Positions 1 to 5,388 of a stretch of 7,716 nt of DNA are shown piece after piece. This stretch comes from Bacteroidales bacterium UBA6408. Lineage in GTDB: Bacteria; Bacteroidota; Bacteroidia; Bacteroidales; UBA932. The stretch spans positions 1 to 7,716 of the forward strand of contig DJPQ01000053.1 in assembly GCA_002439805.1 (NCBI GenBank). The letters run 5' to 3'. Position 1 is the stretch's first letter; each line of letters begins with the position of its first letter. A program made the position numbers and the translations under genes. The notes under the pieces are model-generated. The model was given only the letters and a program-made list of their open reading frames with translations. It was not told where the DNA came from and made no database searches.

Positions 1-1629
1 TACTACGACGTCGATCTTCAGGGGCGGCAGATTACCGAGGCCGACCTCAAGGCAATCGAGGACAAGATGATGGAGTTCGCCCGCACGAAGGAAGCCTTCG
101 TGAGAAAGGAGGTTTCCAAGGACGACGCGCTCAAGGCCTTCGCCGAGAAGGGCGACGAGTACAAGCTCGAACTCATCGGCGAGCTTGAGGACGGACACAT
201 CTCCTTCTACACCAACGGCGGCTTCACTGACCTCTGCCGCGGGCCTCACCTGAGGGACACTTCAGTAATCAAGGCCGTGAAGCTCACCGCCATCGCGGGC
301 GCATACTGGAGAGGCGACCAGAACCGTCAGCAGCTCACCCGCATCTACGGAATATCTTTCCCTAAGAAGTCGATGCTTGACGAATATCTCGCCCTTATGG
401 AAGAGGCCAAGAAGCGCGACCACAGGAAGATAGGCAAGGAGATGGAGCTCTTCACCTTCTCGTCAAAGGTCGGAATGGGACTCCCTCTGTGGCTGCCTAA
501 GGGCGCGGACCTGCGCTCCCGCCTTGAGGAGTTCCTGAAGAAGATTCAGAAGTCCTACGGCTATCTTCCGGTCATCACCCCGCACATCGGAAACAAGGAA
601 CTCTATGTGACTTCCGGCCACTATGCAAAATACGGCAAGGACTCGTTCCAGCCGATTCACACCCCGCAGGAGGGCGAGGAATATCTTCTCAAGCCGATGA
701 ACTGTCCTCATCACTGCGAGATTTACCGCAGCAAGCCGCGTTCCTACAAGGACCTGCCTCTGCGCTTCGCCGAGTTCGGCACCGTCTATCGCTACGAGCA
801 GAGCGGCGAGCTTCACGGACTTACCCGTGTGCGCTGCTTCACTCAGGACGACGCGCACCTCTTCGTGCGTCCTGACCAGCTCAAGGAAGAGTTCGAGAAG
901 GTCATAGACATCATTCTCTATGTGTTCAAGACCCTGAATTTCAAGGAATATACGGCGCAGATTTCTCTCCGCGACCCGAAGAACCCGTCCAAGTACATCG
1001 GTACGGACGAGAACTGGGCTAAGGCCGAGTCCGCCATCATCGAGGCGTCCAAGGAGAAGGGGCTTCCGACCGTCGTCGAACTCGGGGAGGCCGCTTTCTA
1101 TGGGCCTAAGCTCGACTTCATGGTCAAGGACGCCATCGGCAGGAAGTGGCAGCTCGGAACGATTCAGGTTGATTACAACCTTCCGGAGCGCTTCGGACTC
1201 GAATATGTCGGTGCGGACGGGCAGAAGCACCGTCCGGTGATGATTCACCGCGCACCTTTCGGTTCGCTCGAACGCTTTGTGGCAGTGCTTCTTGAGCACA
1301 CGGCCGGAAAACTGCCTCTGTGGCTGACTCCGGATCAGGTAAATATCGTCCCTGTGAGCGAAAAGTACTCGGAATATGCAAAAAAAGTTTGCAGTTTGAT
1401 GAATAATTCCGATATTCGCGCTTCAATCGACGATCGTAATGAGACGCTCGGCAAGAGAATCCGTGAGTCAGAGCTCAGGAGGATTCCTTTCCTTGTCATC
1501 GTGGGTGAGAAGGAGGAGGCCGAGGGGCTCGTTTCGGTGCGCCGTCAAGGTGGAAAGGACGAGGGTTCAATGTCAGTTGAAGACTTCATCACATTGGTAG
1601 GCAATGAGGTGAAGGCGCAGCTGGCCTGA
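1..1629 (+). CDS. thrS: Threonyl-tRNA synthetase, 5'-truncated by the window edge
   Basis: Class II synthetase that charges tRNA-Thr in the cytoplasm. The frame is open from base 1 and 542 residues are visible. By alignment from memory with the E. coli enzyme, about 100 N-terminal residues are missing (the TGS domain and the HxxxH half of the editing site). The other half of the editing site is present: DLCRGPH, with C79 and H83 in window numbering. The catalytic core follows: MNCPHH (C235), motif 2 around RFAEFGTVYRYEQSGELHG (256-273), TQDDAH (H286) and motif 3 MIHRAPFGSLERF (H416). C235, H286 and H416 are the three zinc ligands known for this family. The anticodon-binding domain runs from about 440 to 542 and includes DDRNETLGKRIRES. 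The gene heads the conserved thrS-infC-rpmI-rplT cluster, 51 bp before infC. Its promoter and true start lie outside the window. An ATG at 67 is internal, because family-like sequence (YYDVDL) precedes it in frame. Confidence 0.98.
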   Translation, partial: YYDVDLQGRQITEADLKAIEDKMMEFARTKEAFVRKEVSKDDALKAFAEKGDEYKLELIGELEDGHISFYTNGGFTDLCRGPHLRDTSVIKAVKLTAIAGAYWRGDQNRQQLTRIYGISFPKKSMLDEYLALMEEAKKRDHRKIGKEMELFTFSSKVGMGLPLWLPKGADLRSRLEEFLKKIQKSYGYLPVITPHIGNKELYVTSGHYAKYGKDSFQPIHTPQEGEEYLLKPMNCPHHCEIYRSKPRSYKDLPLRFAEFGTVYRYEQSGELHGLTRVRCFTQDDAHLFVRPDQLKEEFEKVIDIILYVFKTLNFKEYTAQISLRDPKNPSKYIGTDENWAKAESAIIEASKEKGLPTVVELGEAAFYGPKLDFMVKDAIGRKWQLGTIQVDYNLPERFGLEYVGADGQKHRPVMIHRAPFGSLERFVAVLLEHTAGKLPLWLTPDQVNIVPVSEKYSEYAKKVCSLMNNSDIRASIDDRNETLGKRIRESELRRIPFLVIVGEKEEAEGLVSVRRQGGKDEGSMSVEDFITLVGNEVKAQLA

Positions 1630-1635
1630 AATTTT

Positions 1636-1656
1636 GACATGTAGTATTATTAACAA
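1636..1656 (+). repeat. GACAT plus TATTATTAACAA motif, copy 1 (infC leader)
   Basis: GACAT (1636-1640) is followed after 4 bp by TATTATTAACAA (1645-1656), in the 51-bp thrS-infC spacer and just upstream of the infC ribosome binding site. The same pair, with a 5-bp gap, occurs before rpmI. The identity is directly visible. A role as an unstructured translation enhancer or RNA-processing site is only inference, and AT-rich leaders can share such words by chance. Confidence 0.5.
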
Positions 1657-1666
1657 ATTTATTTTT

Positions 1667-1672
1667 AGGAGG
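1667..1672 (+). promoter_or_regulatory. Strong Shine-Dalgarno site of infC
   Basis: A perfect AGGAGG lies 8 nt upstream of an in-frame ATC at 1681. Most genes in this window have no recognisable SD, as is usual in Bacteroidota, so this site stands out. It decides the start choice for infC: the first in-frame ATG (1714) has no SD, and the in-frame TAG at 1666-1668 closes the frame just upstream. Confidence 0.85.
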
Positions 1673-1680
1673 ATAGTTTT

Positions 1681-2280
1681 ATCGCAGCACCATTTAAACC
1701 TAAGCCGCGCCCTATGGGTCCAAGACCTCAGCAGGGCCGTCCTGCTCCGAACCAGAAGAAGGACGAAGGCAGCCTGAGAATCAATGACGAGATCAGAGTA
1801 CCGCAGGTGAGGCTCGTCGGGGACAACATCCCTGAGCCGGGCATCTACCCTACATCCAAGGCACTTCGCCTCGCTGATGAACTCGAACTTGACCTGGTGG
1901 AGATAAGTGCTAAGGCTGATCCTCCGGTGTGCAAGATTATTGACTACCAGAAATATCTCTACCAGCAGAAGAAGAAGGCCAAGGAGATGAAGTCGAACGC
2001 GGCCAAGGTGGTCATAAAGGAAATCAGGTTCGGCCCGAACACGGACGAGCACGACTTCCAGTTCAAGCTCAAGCACGCGCAGGAGTTCCTTCAGGAGGGC
2101 TCCAAGGTCAAGTCCTCGGTGTTCTTCAAGGGACGCTCCATCATCTACGCCGAGCAGGGGGAGAAGCTTCTCCTCCGTTTCGCTCTGGAACTTGAGGAGT
2201 ACGGACGCGCCGAGCAGATGCCTAAGCTTGAGGGCAAGAGGATGATCATGATGATTGCTCCGATTGCAAAGAAGAAGTAG
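1681..2280 (+). CDS. infC: Translation initiation factor IF-3, probable ATC start
   Basis: IF-3 binds the 30S subunit, keeps subunits apart and rejects mismatched start codons. With the ATC start the product has 199 residues. It opens with a proline/arginine/glutamine-rich tail of about 32 residues, followed by the N-domain from RINDEIRVPQVRLVGD (about 33-48) through LDLVEISAKADPPVCKIIDY (about 71-90). A lysine-rich helical linker (about 95-112) joins the C-domain, which includes KEIRFGPNTDEHDF, FFKGRS and the terminal MIMMIAPIAKKK. The start was placed at ATC 1681 because a perfect AGGAGG sits 8 nt upstream. An ATG start at 1714 would give 188 residues and keep both domains, but has no SD. 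Near-cognate infC starts (AUU in E. coli) are the known basis of IF-3 autorepression. The gene sits between thrS and rpmI as in many bacteria. Identity is near certain; the start is well supported but unproven. Confidence 0.96.
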   Translation: MAAPFKPKPRPMGPRPQQGRPAPNQKKDEGSLRINDEIRVPQVRLVGDNIPEPGIYPTSKALRLADELELDLVEISAKADPPVCKIIDYQKYLYQQKKKAKEMKSNAAKVVIKEIRFGPNTDEHDFQFKLKHAQEFLQEGSKVKSSVFFKGRSIIYAEQGEKLLLRFALELEEYGRAEQMPKLEGKRMIMMIAPIAKKK

Positions 2281-2324
2281 TCTGTGCGGACTCCTTCACG
2301 AAGGGGTTTCTCCCGCAGACGGGA
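2281..2324 (+). promoter_or_regulatory. Competing hairpins in the infC-rpmI spacer
   Basis: Directly after the infC stop, CTCCTT (2291-2296) pairs with AAGGGG (2301-2306) across loop CACG, with one T·G pair. GCGG (2286-2289) pairs with CCGC (2313-2316), and TCT (2281-2283) with AGA (2317-2319), making an outer stem. Alternatively, TCCCG (2311-2315) and CGGGA (2320-2324) form a perfect 5-bp hairpin with loop CAGA, which uses the same CCG bases. There is no T-run after either form, so a plain terminator is unlikely. In E. coli the infC end and the rpmI leader carry the L20 translational operator, so a regulatory role is plausible here but inferred. Confidence 0.45.
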
Positions 2325-2343
2325 TTAGTTGGATGTCAGTAGA

Positions 2344-2365
2344 GACATTATATTATTATTAACAA
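2344..2365 (+). repeat. GACAT plus TATTATTAACAA motif, copy 2 (rpmI leader)
   Basis: GACAT (2344-2348) and TATTATTAACAA (2354-2365) lie 16 bp upstream of the rpmI start and match the motif pair in the infC leader. The 12-bp core is identical and only the gap differs (5 against 4 bp). No SD follows this copy. Function unknown. Confidence 0.5.
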
Positions 2366-2381
2366 GTTAAATGATTTAGCT

Positions 2382-2576
2382 ATGCCAAAAATCAAGACCA
2401 ACTCCGGTTCAAAAAAGCGCTTTGCACTTACCGGAACGGGAAAAATCAAGAGGAAGCATGCTTTCAAGAGCCACATCCTCACCAAGAAGACCAAGAAGCA
2501 GAAGAGAAATTTGACTCACTTCGGACTTGTCACTGCTCCTGACCAGAAGAGAGTCAAGGCTTTGTTGGGATTGTAA
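2382..2576 (+). CDS. rpmI: 50S ribosomal protein L35 (bL35)
   Basis: A small basic protein of the large subunit, 64 residues, the usual bL35 length. It opens with the family signature MPKIKTNSGSKKRF, followed by a GTGKIKRKHAFKSHIL segment (about 18-33), a KKTKKQKRN lysine cluster (about 34-42) and a C-terminal KRVKALLGL. The ATG at 2382 has no SD and is preceded by AT-rich sequence. It follows infC after 101 bp, and rplT follows after 240 bp, a much wider gap than the close rpmI-rplT pairing usual in other phyla. In E. coli it is repressed by L20 together with rplT; whether that holds here depends on the spacers on either side. Confidence 0.98.
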   Translation: MPKIKTNSGSKKRFALTGTGKIKRKHAFKSHILTKKTKKQKRNLTHFGLVTAPDQKRVKALLGL

Positions 2577-2816
2577 TCATTACTTATGTTAAACTTGGTT
2601 GCAGTAAAGTAATCCTTAGAAAATAACTCGGTAATCTTTGTTTGTCTTTTTGGTCTATATTTCTTTTCTCATCGGTCATGTACCTCCAGTACATTCCCTT
2701 TTCCAAAAGAAATCTATCCTCAAAAATCCTTCACAAATCTGTACCGGCTTATTTCATAACGCTTACGTAAAAGCTCCTGAAAGATTGGACACTGCCTCCA
2801 TAAAAACAGTTAAATT
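2577..2816 (+). promoter_or_regulatory. 240-bp rpmI-rplT spacer, candidate structured leader of rplT
   Basis: I find no convincing gene here. The longest + frame (2638-2832) begins at TTG, resembles no family I know and overlaps rplT. ATTACTT (2579-2585) and AAGTAAT (2607-2613) are a perfect 7-bp inverted repeat. ATTTCTTTT (2659-2667) and AAAAGAAAT (2705-2713) are a perfect 9-bp inverted repeat enclosing ATGTAC (2678-2683) and GTACAT (2689-2694), a 6-bp hairpin with loop CTCCA; the internal loop is 10 nt on each side. A palindrome TTACGTAA lies at 2763-2770. There is no TTG/TAnnTTTG promoter at proper spacing and no terminator. An RNA element bound by L20 is a reasonable inference, not shown. 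Confidence 0.45.
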
Positions 2817-3161
2817 ATGCCAAGATCGGTAAATTCAGTAGCCTCAAGGGCTCGCCGCAAGAAGATTCTCAAGAGAACACGCGGTAACTTTCTGTCAAGA
2901 AAAAATGTCTGGACGGTAGCGAAGAACACCTACGAGAAGGGTTTGACCTACGCCTATCGTGACCGCAAGGCCAAGAAGCGTGAATTCCGCGCACTTTGGA
3001 TTCAGAGAATCAACGCCGCCGCACGCCAGTACGGCATGACTTACTCCCAGTTTATGGGCAAGATTGCGAAGCAGAACATCGGCCTCAACCGCAAGGTTCT
3101 TGCTGACCTCGCCATGAATAATCCGAAGGCTTTCGAAGCAATCGTGAACTCTGTAAAATAG
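2817..3161 (+). CDS. rplT: 50S ribosomal protein L20 (bL20)
   Basis: bL20 binds 23S rRNA early in large-subunit assembly and in several bacteria represses its own operon by binding mRNA that mimics the rRNA site. The product has 114 residues, the usual length. It has the basic N-terminal extension MPRSVNSVASRARRKKILKR and the conserved block YAYRDRKAKKREFRALWIQR (45-64). The C-domain holds INAAARQYGMTYSQFMG (65-81) and LNRKVLADLAMNNPKAF (90-106). The ATG at 2817 starts the conserved MPRS sequence; no SD is seen. The 240-bp leader before it is unusual, and lepB begins only 9 bp after its stop, which suggests co-transcription. Confidence 0.98.
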   Translation: MPRSVNSVASRARRKKILKRTRGNFLSRKNVWTVAKNTYEKGLTYAYRDRKAKKREFRALWIQRINAAARQYGMTYSQFMGKIAKQNIGLNRKVLADLAMNNPKAFEAIVNSVK

Positions 3162-3170
3162 TCTGACGAG

Positions 3171-4517
3171 ATGAGCCTGAAGGAAATCTTCCACAACCGT
3201 TGGGTGAAGTTCGGATTCTGGGCTTTGCTCTATGTCCTGTGGGTGATCTGGCTCGGAAACTGGTGGTGGCTTCTCGGCCTTGCCGTTCTGTTTGACCTCT
3301 GTGTCACGAAGAAAGTCAAGTGGCTTTTCTGGAAGAAGAACTACAAGGAGGGGGAGAAGCACAATGCGGTCCTTGACTGGCTCGACGCCATCATATTCGC
3401 CGTGATTGTCGTTACGTTCATCAACATTTTCTTTTTCCAGGCGTTCAAGATTCCTTCATCCTCAATGGAAAGCACTCTCTACACCGGTGACCACCTTTTC
3501 GTGAGCAAGCTCGCATACGGTCCCCGGATGCCGCAGACTCCGCTTACCATCCCTTTTACCCACAACACCATATTCGGCAGGGATTCCTACTCCGAACTGA
3601 TACGGTGTCGTTACAAAAGGCTGAAGGGACTGGGACACGTGAAGAGAGGCGACTGTGTGGTTTTCGGTTTCCCGAACGGTGACACGGTTCTTGTCAAGGC
3701 TCCCGCGGATGACTATTATATGCTCTGCAGGATGTACGGACGGGACTTCACCGTCAGAAACTACGGTCCTGTGAAGGTCCGGCCGTCCGACAAGAAGGAC
3801 CATTATGTCAAGAGATGCGTTGCCGTAGCCGGCGACACCCTCGAGATAAGGGACGGAGCGGTCTATGTCAATTCCGAAAGGGAGACGACTCAGCCGGGAA
3901 TGCAGAACAGTTACACTGTTGTGACCACAGGTCAGAAGCTCAATCCCCGCAGTCTCGAAAGGTTCGGGCTCAACAGGGGTGAGCTCTGGTTCGACCAGAC
4001 TCTTCCGGGCTATCCCGCGATGCCTCTGACTCAGGCCATGCTTGAGGAACTGAAAGGCTTCGCAAGCGTCGTGTCCATAGAACCGAACATTGATTCCTAT
4101 CCACCGGACTATCCGGATTCGTGGAAGACCATCTTCCCGTTCTCGGAAGACTTTGAATGGACAAGGGATAATTTCGGCCCGCTTTGGATTCCTCAGAAGG
4201 GAGCGACGGTTGAGCTGAACGCCGGAAACCTTCCTCTTTACGAAAGGATAATCACCTCCTACGAGGGAAATGACCTTGAGGTCGGGGCTGACGGGACGAT
4301 AAGGATAAACGGAGAGACGGTTACGGAATATACTTTCCGACAGGACTATTACTTTATGATGGGAGACAACAGGCACAACTCTCTCGACTCGCGCTACTGG
4401 GGATTCGTCCCTGAGGATCATATAGTCGGAAAGCCTGCTATGGTGTGGCTCTCAATCGACGGGAACAGGAAGTTCCCGAACAACATTAGGTGGCGGAGAT
4501 TCTTCAAAATCGTCTAG
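3171..4517 (+). CDS. lepB: Signal peptidase I, long Bacteroidota-type
   Basis: Membrane serine protease that removes signal peptides from exported proteins. It has 448 residues, longer than the roughly 320 of E. coli LepB. Hydrophobic segments at about 14-45 (one or two tryptophan-rich passes) and 72-90 anchor it. The periplasmic catalytic domain begins with IPSSSMESTLYTGD, in which S98 (just before Met) is the expected nucleophile. RGDCVVF follows (159-165), then YVKRCVAVAGDTLEI, in which K214 is the expected general base. Box E, MGDNRHNSLDSRYWGFVPED, is at 397-416. About 150 residues between VYVNSE (231-236) and box E form an acidic, proline- and aromatic-rich insertion around DSYPPDYPDSW. 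Larger insertions are common in Bacteroidota signal peptidases. It is packed 9 bp behind rplT and so is probably read from the translation operon. No SD is visible. Confidence 0.95.
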   Translation: MSLKEIFHNRWVKFGFWALLYVLWVIWLGNWWWLLGLAVLFDLCVTKKVKWLFWKKNYKEGEKHNAVLDWLDAIIFAVIVVTFINIFFFQAFKIPSSSMESTLYTGDHLFVSKLAYGPRMPQTPLTIPFTHNTIFGRDSYSELIRCRYKRLKGLGHVKRGDCVVFGFPNGDTVLVKAPADDYYMLCRMYGRDFTVRNYGPVKVRPSDKKDHYVKRCVAVAGDTLEIRDGAVYVNSERETTQPGMQNSYTVVTTGQKLNPRSLERFGLNRGELWFDQTLPGYPAMPLTQAMLEELKGFASVVSIEPNIDSYPPDYPDSWKTIFPFSEDFEWTRDNFGPLWIPQKGATVELNAGNLPLYERIITSYEGNDLEVGADGTIRINGETVTEYTFRQDYYFMMGDNRHNSLDSRYWGFVPEDHIVGKPAMVWLSIDGNRKFPNNIRWRRFFKIV

Positions 4518-4521
4518 ATAC

Positions 4522-4552
4522 TTGCAATTTAGCATTTTTTACACGATATTTG
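4522..4552 (+). promoter_or_regulatory. Probable Bacteroidota-type promoter of rpmB-rpmG-DUF4295
   Basis: TTG (4522-4524), a 20-bp spacer and GATATTTG (4545-4552), against the consensus TTTG, 19-21 bp, TAnnTTTG. The -7 box matches 5 of 6 fixed positions. It lies in the 75-bp lepB-rpmB gap, which has no terminator, so it would add to readthrough from upstream. Transcription would start near 4558-4560, leaving a leader of about 35 nt before rpmB. Confidence 0.6.
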
Positions 4553-4592
4553 CAGCCCGCGAAAAATTGATAATATTAAAAAGTTATATAAA

Positions 4593-4835
4593 ATGGCAAA
4601 GGTTTGTCAAGTTACAGGAAGAAAGAGAATGGTCGGCAACAATGTCGCTCACTCCAAGCTGCGCACTAAGCGCGTGTTCGCCCTGAACCTCAAGACCAAG
4701 AAGTTCTGGTCAGAGGAAGAGCAGAGGTTCATCACCCTCAAGGTGTCCTGCAAGGGTATGAGGCACATCGAGAAGAACGGCCTCGACGCTACTATCAGAG
4801 AAGCTCAGAAAAAAGGATTTATTAACCTTGTTTAA
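4593..4835 (+). CDS. rpmB: 50S ribosomal protein L28 (bL28)
   Basis: Large-subunit protein of 80 residues, normal length. The N-terminus MAKVCQVTGRKRMVGNNVAH carries the family signature (VCQVTG, GNNVAHS). It is followed by KLRTKRVFALNLKTKKFW (22-39) and a C-terminal half containing LKVSCKGMRHIEKNGLDATI (49-68). Only one cysteine is present in the N-terminal motif, so this is the zinc-free form rather than the CxxC form. The start has no SD; the region before it is AT-rich. It is the first gene of a tight ribosomal group, 13 bp before rpmG, with a probable promoter of its own. Confidence 0.98.
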   Translation: MAKVCQVTGRKRMVGNNVAHSKLRTKRVFALNLKTKKFWSEEEQRFITLKVSCKGMRHIEKNGLDATIREAQKKGFINLV

Positions 4836-4848
4836 TTGTTTTTGAATT

Positions 4849-5037
4849 ATGGCAAAGAAAGCTAAAGGTAACAGGGTGCAGGTCATCCTTGAGTGCACTG
4901 AGCAGAGAGAGAGCGGTGTGCCGGGTATCTCAAGATACATTACTACGAAGAACAAGAAGAACACGACTCAGCGTCTTGAGAGGATGAAGTACAATCCTTA
5001 TCTCAAGAAAGTTACGCTTCACCGTGAGATTAAATAA
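4849..5037 (+). CDS. rpmG: 50S ribosomal protein L33 (bL33), zinc-free form
   Basis: Large-subunit protein near the E site, 62 residues. Family features are the start MAKKAKGNRVQVILECTEQR, then YITTKNKKNTTQRLERMKYNPYL (30-52) and the final VTLHREIK. In zinc-binding L33 two CxxC pairs occur. Here the first is reduced to CTEQ (one cysteine, C16) and the second is replaced by NPYL, so no zinc ribbon can form. That makes it the C-minus type, which in bacteria that carry both types serves when zinc is scarce; whether a C-plus copy exists elsewhere cannot be seen. There is no SD. It sits between rpmB and the DUF4295 gene, 17 bp before the latter. Confidence 0.97.
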   Translation: MAKKAKGNRVQVILECTEQRESGVPGISRYITTKNKKNTTQRLERMKYNPYLKKVTLHREIK

Positions 5038-5040
5038 CGA

Positions 5041-5046
5041 AGGAGG
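5041..5046 (+). promoter_or_regulatory. Strong Shine-Dalgarno site of the DUF4295 gene
   Basis: AGGAGG, 8 nt before the ATG at 5055. This is the same sequence and spacing as at infC. These are the only two perfect SD sites found in front of the nine gene starts visible in the window. Confidence 0.8.
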
Positions 5047-5054
5047 ATTAAACT

Positions 5055-5213
5055 ATGGCAAAGAAAGCGGTCGCAACCTTCGCTGCCGGTAAGGGCGGTA
5101 AGAAAATGGTAAAGTGCATCCGTATGGACAAGTCTCCGAAGACCGGCGCTTACGTTTTCAATGAACTTCTCGTGGAGGAGTCTGAGGTTAAGGATTTTTT
5201 CAACAAAAAATAA
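5055..5213 (+). CDS. DUF4295 family small protein, probable ribosomal protein bL38
   Basis: A 52-residue basic protein starting MAKKAVATFAAGKGGKKMVK. Its central block CIRMDKSPKTGAYVFNELLV (21-40) is typical of DUF4295, and it ends in an acidic-to-basic tail, EESEVKDFFNKK. DUF4295 genes follow rpmG in many Bacteroidota and are, as far as I know, confined to that phylum. I recall, without being able to check, that a protein of this kind was named bL38 when seen in the Flavobacterium johnsoniae ribosome structure. Context supports this: it is the last gene of a three-gene ribosomal group, 17 bp after rpmG and followed by a terminator. The ATG is set by AGGAGG 8 nt upstream. Family membership is recognised from sequence; the ribosomal role comes from memory and context. 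Confidence 0.88.
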   Translation: MAKKAVATFAAGKGGKKMVKCIRMDKSPKTGAYVFNELLVEESEVKDFFNKK

Positions 5214-5276
5214 TTCGGGATTTGTCTGTGGGCTGAGCAGAATACGCCCCTCGTACAAGTTTTGATAATCTGTTCG

Positions 5277-5308
5277 GACCCCGGGGCGAAAAGCCTCGGG
5301 GTCTTTTT
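5277..5308 (+). terminator. Intrinsic terminator after the DUF4295 gene
   Basis: An 11-bp GC-rich stem (5277-5287 with 5293-5303, one G·T pair at 5284/5296) with loop GAAAA, followed at once by TTTTT (5304-5308). It lies 63 bp after the DUF4295 stop and 21 bp before the ftsY promoter, so it separates the two transcription units. Confidence 0.93.
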
Positions 5309-5329
5309 GTCGCGAACCGTTGTCACAAC

Positions 5330-5360
5330 TTGATTGAGTGCCGCAAATTCATTATATTTG
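5330..5360 (+). promoter_or_regulatory. Bacteroidota-type promoter of ftsY
   Basis: TTG (5330-5332), a 20-bp spacer and TATATTTG (5353-5360), a full match to TAnnTTTG. It follows the terminator directly. Transcription would begin near 5366-5368, about 22 nt before the ftsY ATG, which rules out the upstream GTG at 5338 as the start. Confidence 0.8.
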
Positions 5361-5388
5361 CAGGTTTGAAAACGAATCATCCGGAACT

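Noticed and set aside
463..1299. 278-residue minus-strand ORF inside thrS
   Set aside because: It lies wholly within an intact thrS in the opposite direction, shows no family features and is a codon-bias shadow of a GC-rich gene.
1380..1386. A7 run in thrS resembling a frameshift slippery site
   Set aside because: The reading frame continues through a normal anticodon-binding domain to the expected C-terminus, and I saw no stimulatory hairpin.
1633..1667. Possible promoter TTTG ... TATTTTTA before infC
   Set aside because: The spacer is 23 bp rather than 19-21, and transcription would start at or beyond the SD and remove it.
2638..2832. 64-residue + strand ORF in the rpmI-rplT spacer
   Set aside because: It starts at TTG without an SD, shows no known domain, is low-complexity in part and overlaps the start of rplT. 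The inverted repeats explain the region better.
3462..4421. 319-residue minus-strand ORF inside lepB
   Set aside because: It is antisense to an intact signal peptidase with all catalytic boxes, has no recognisable domain and no start signals.
5338..5388. 17-codon N-terminal extension of FtsY from GTG 5338
   Set aside because: It overlaps the -7 box at 5353-5360 and lies before the predicted transcript start; the extra residues do not resemble FtsY.
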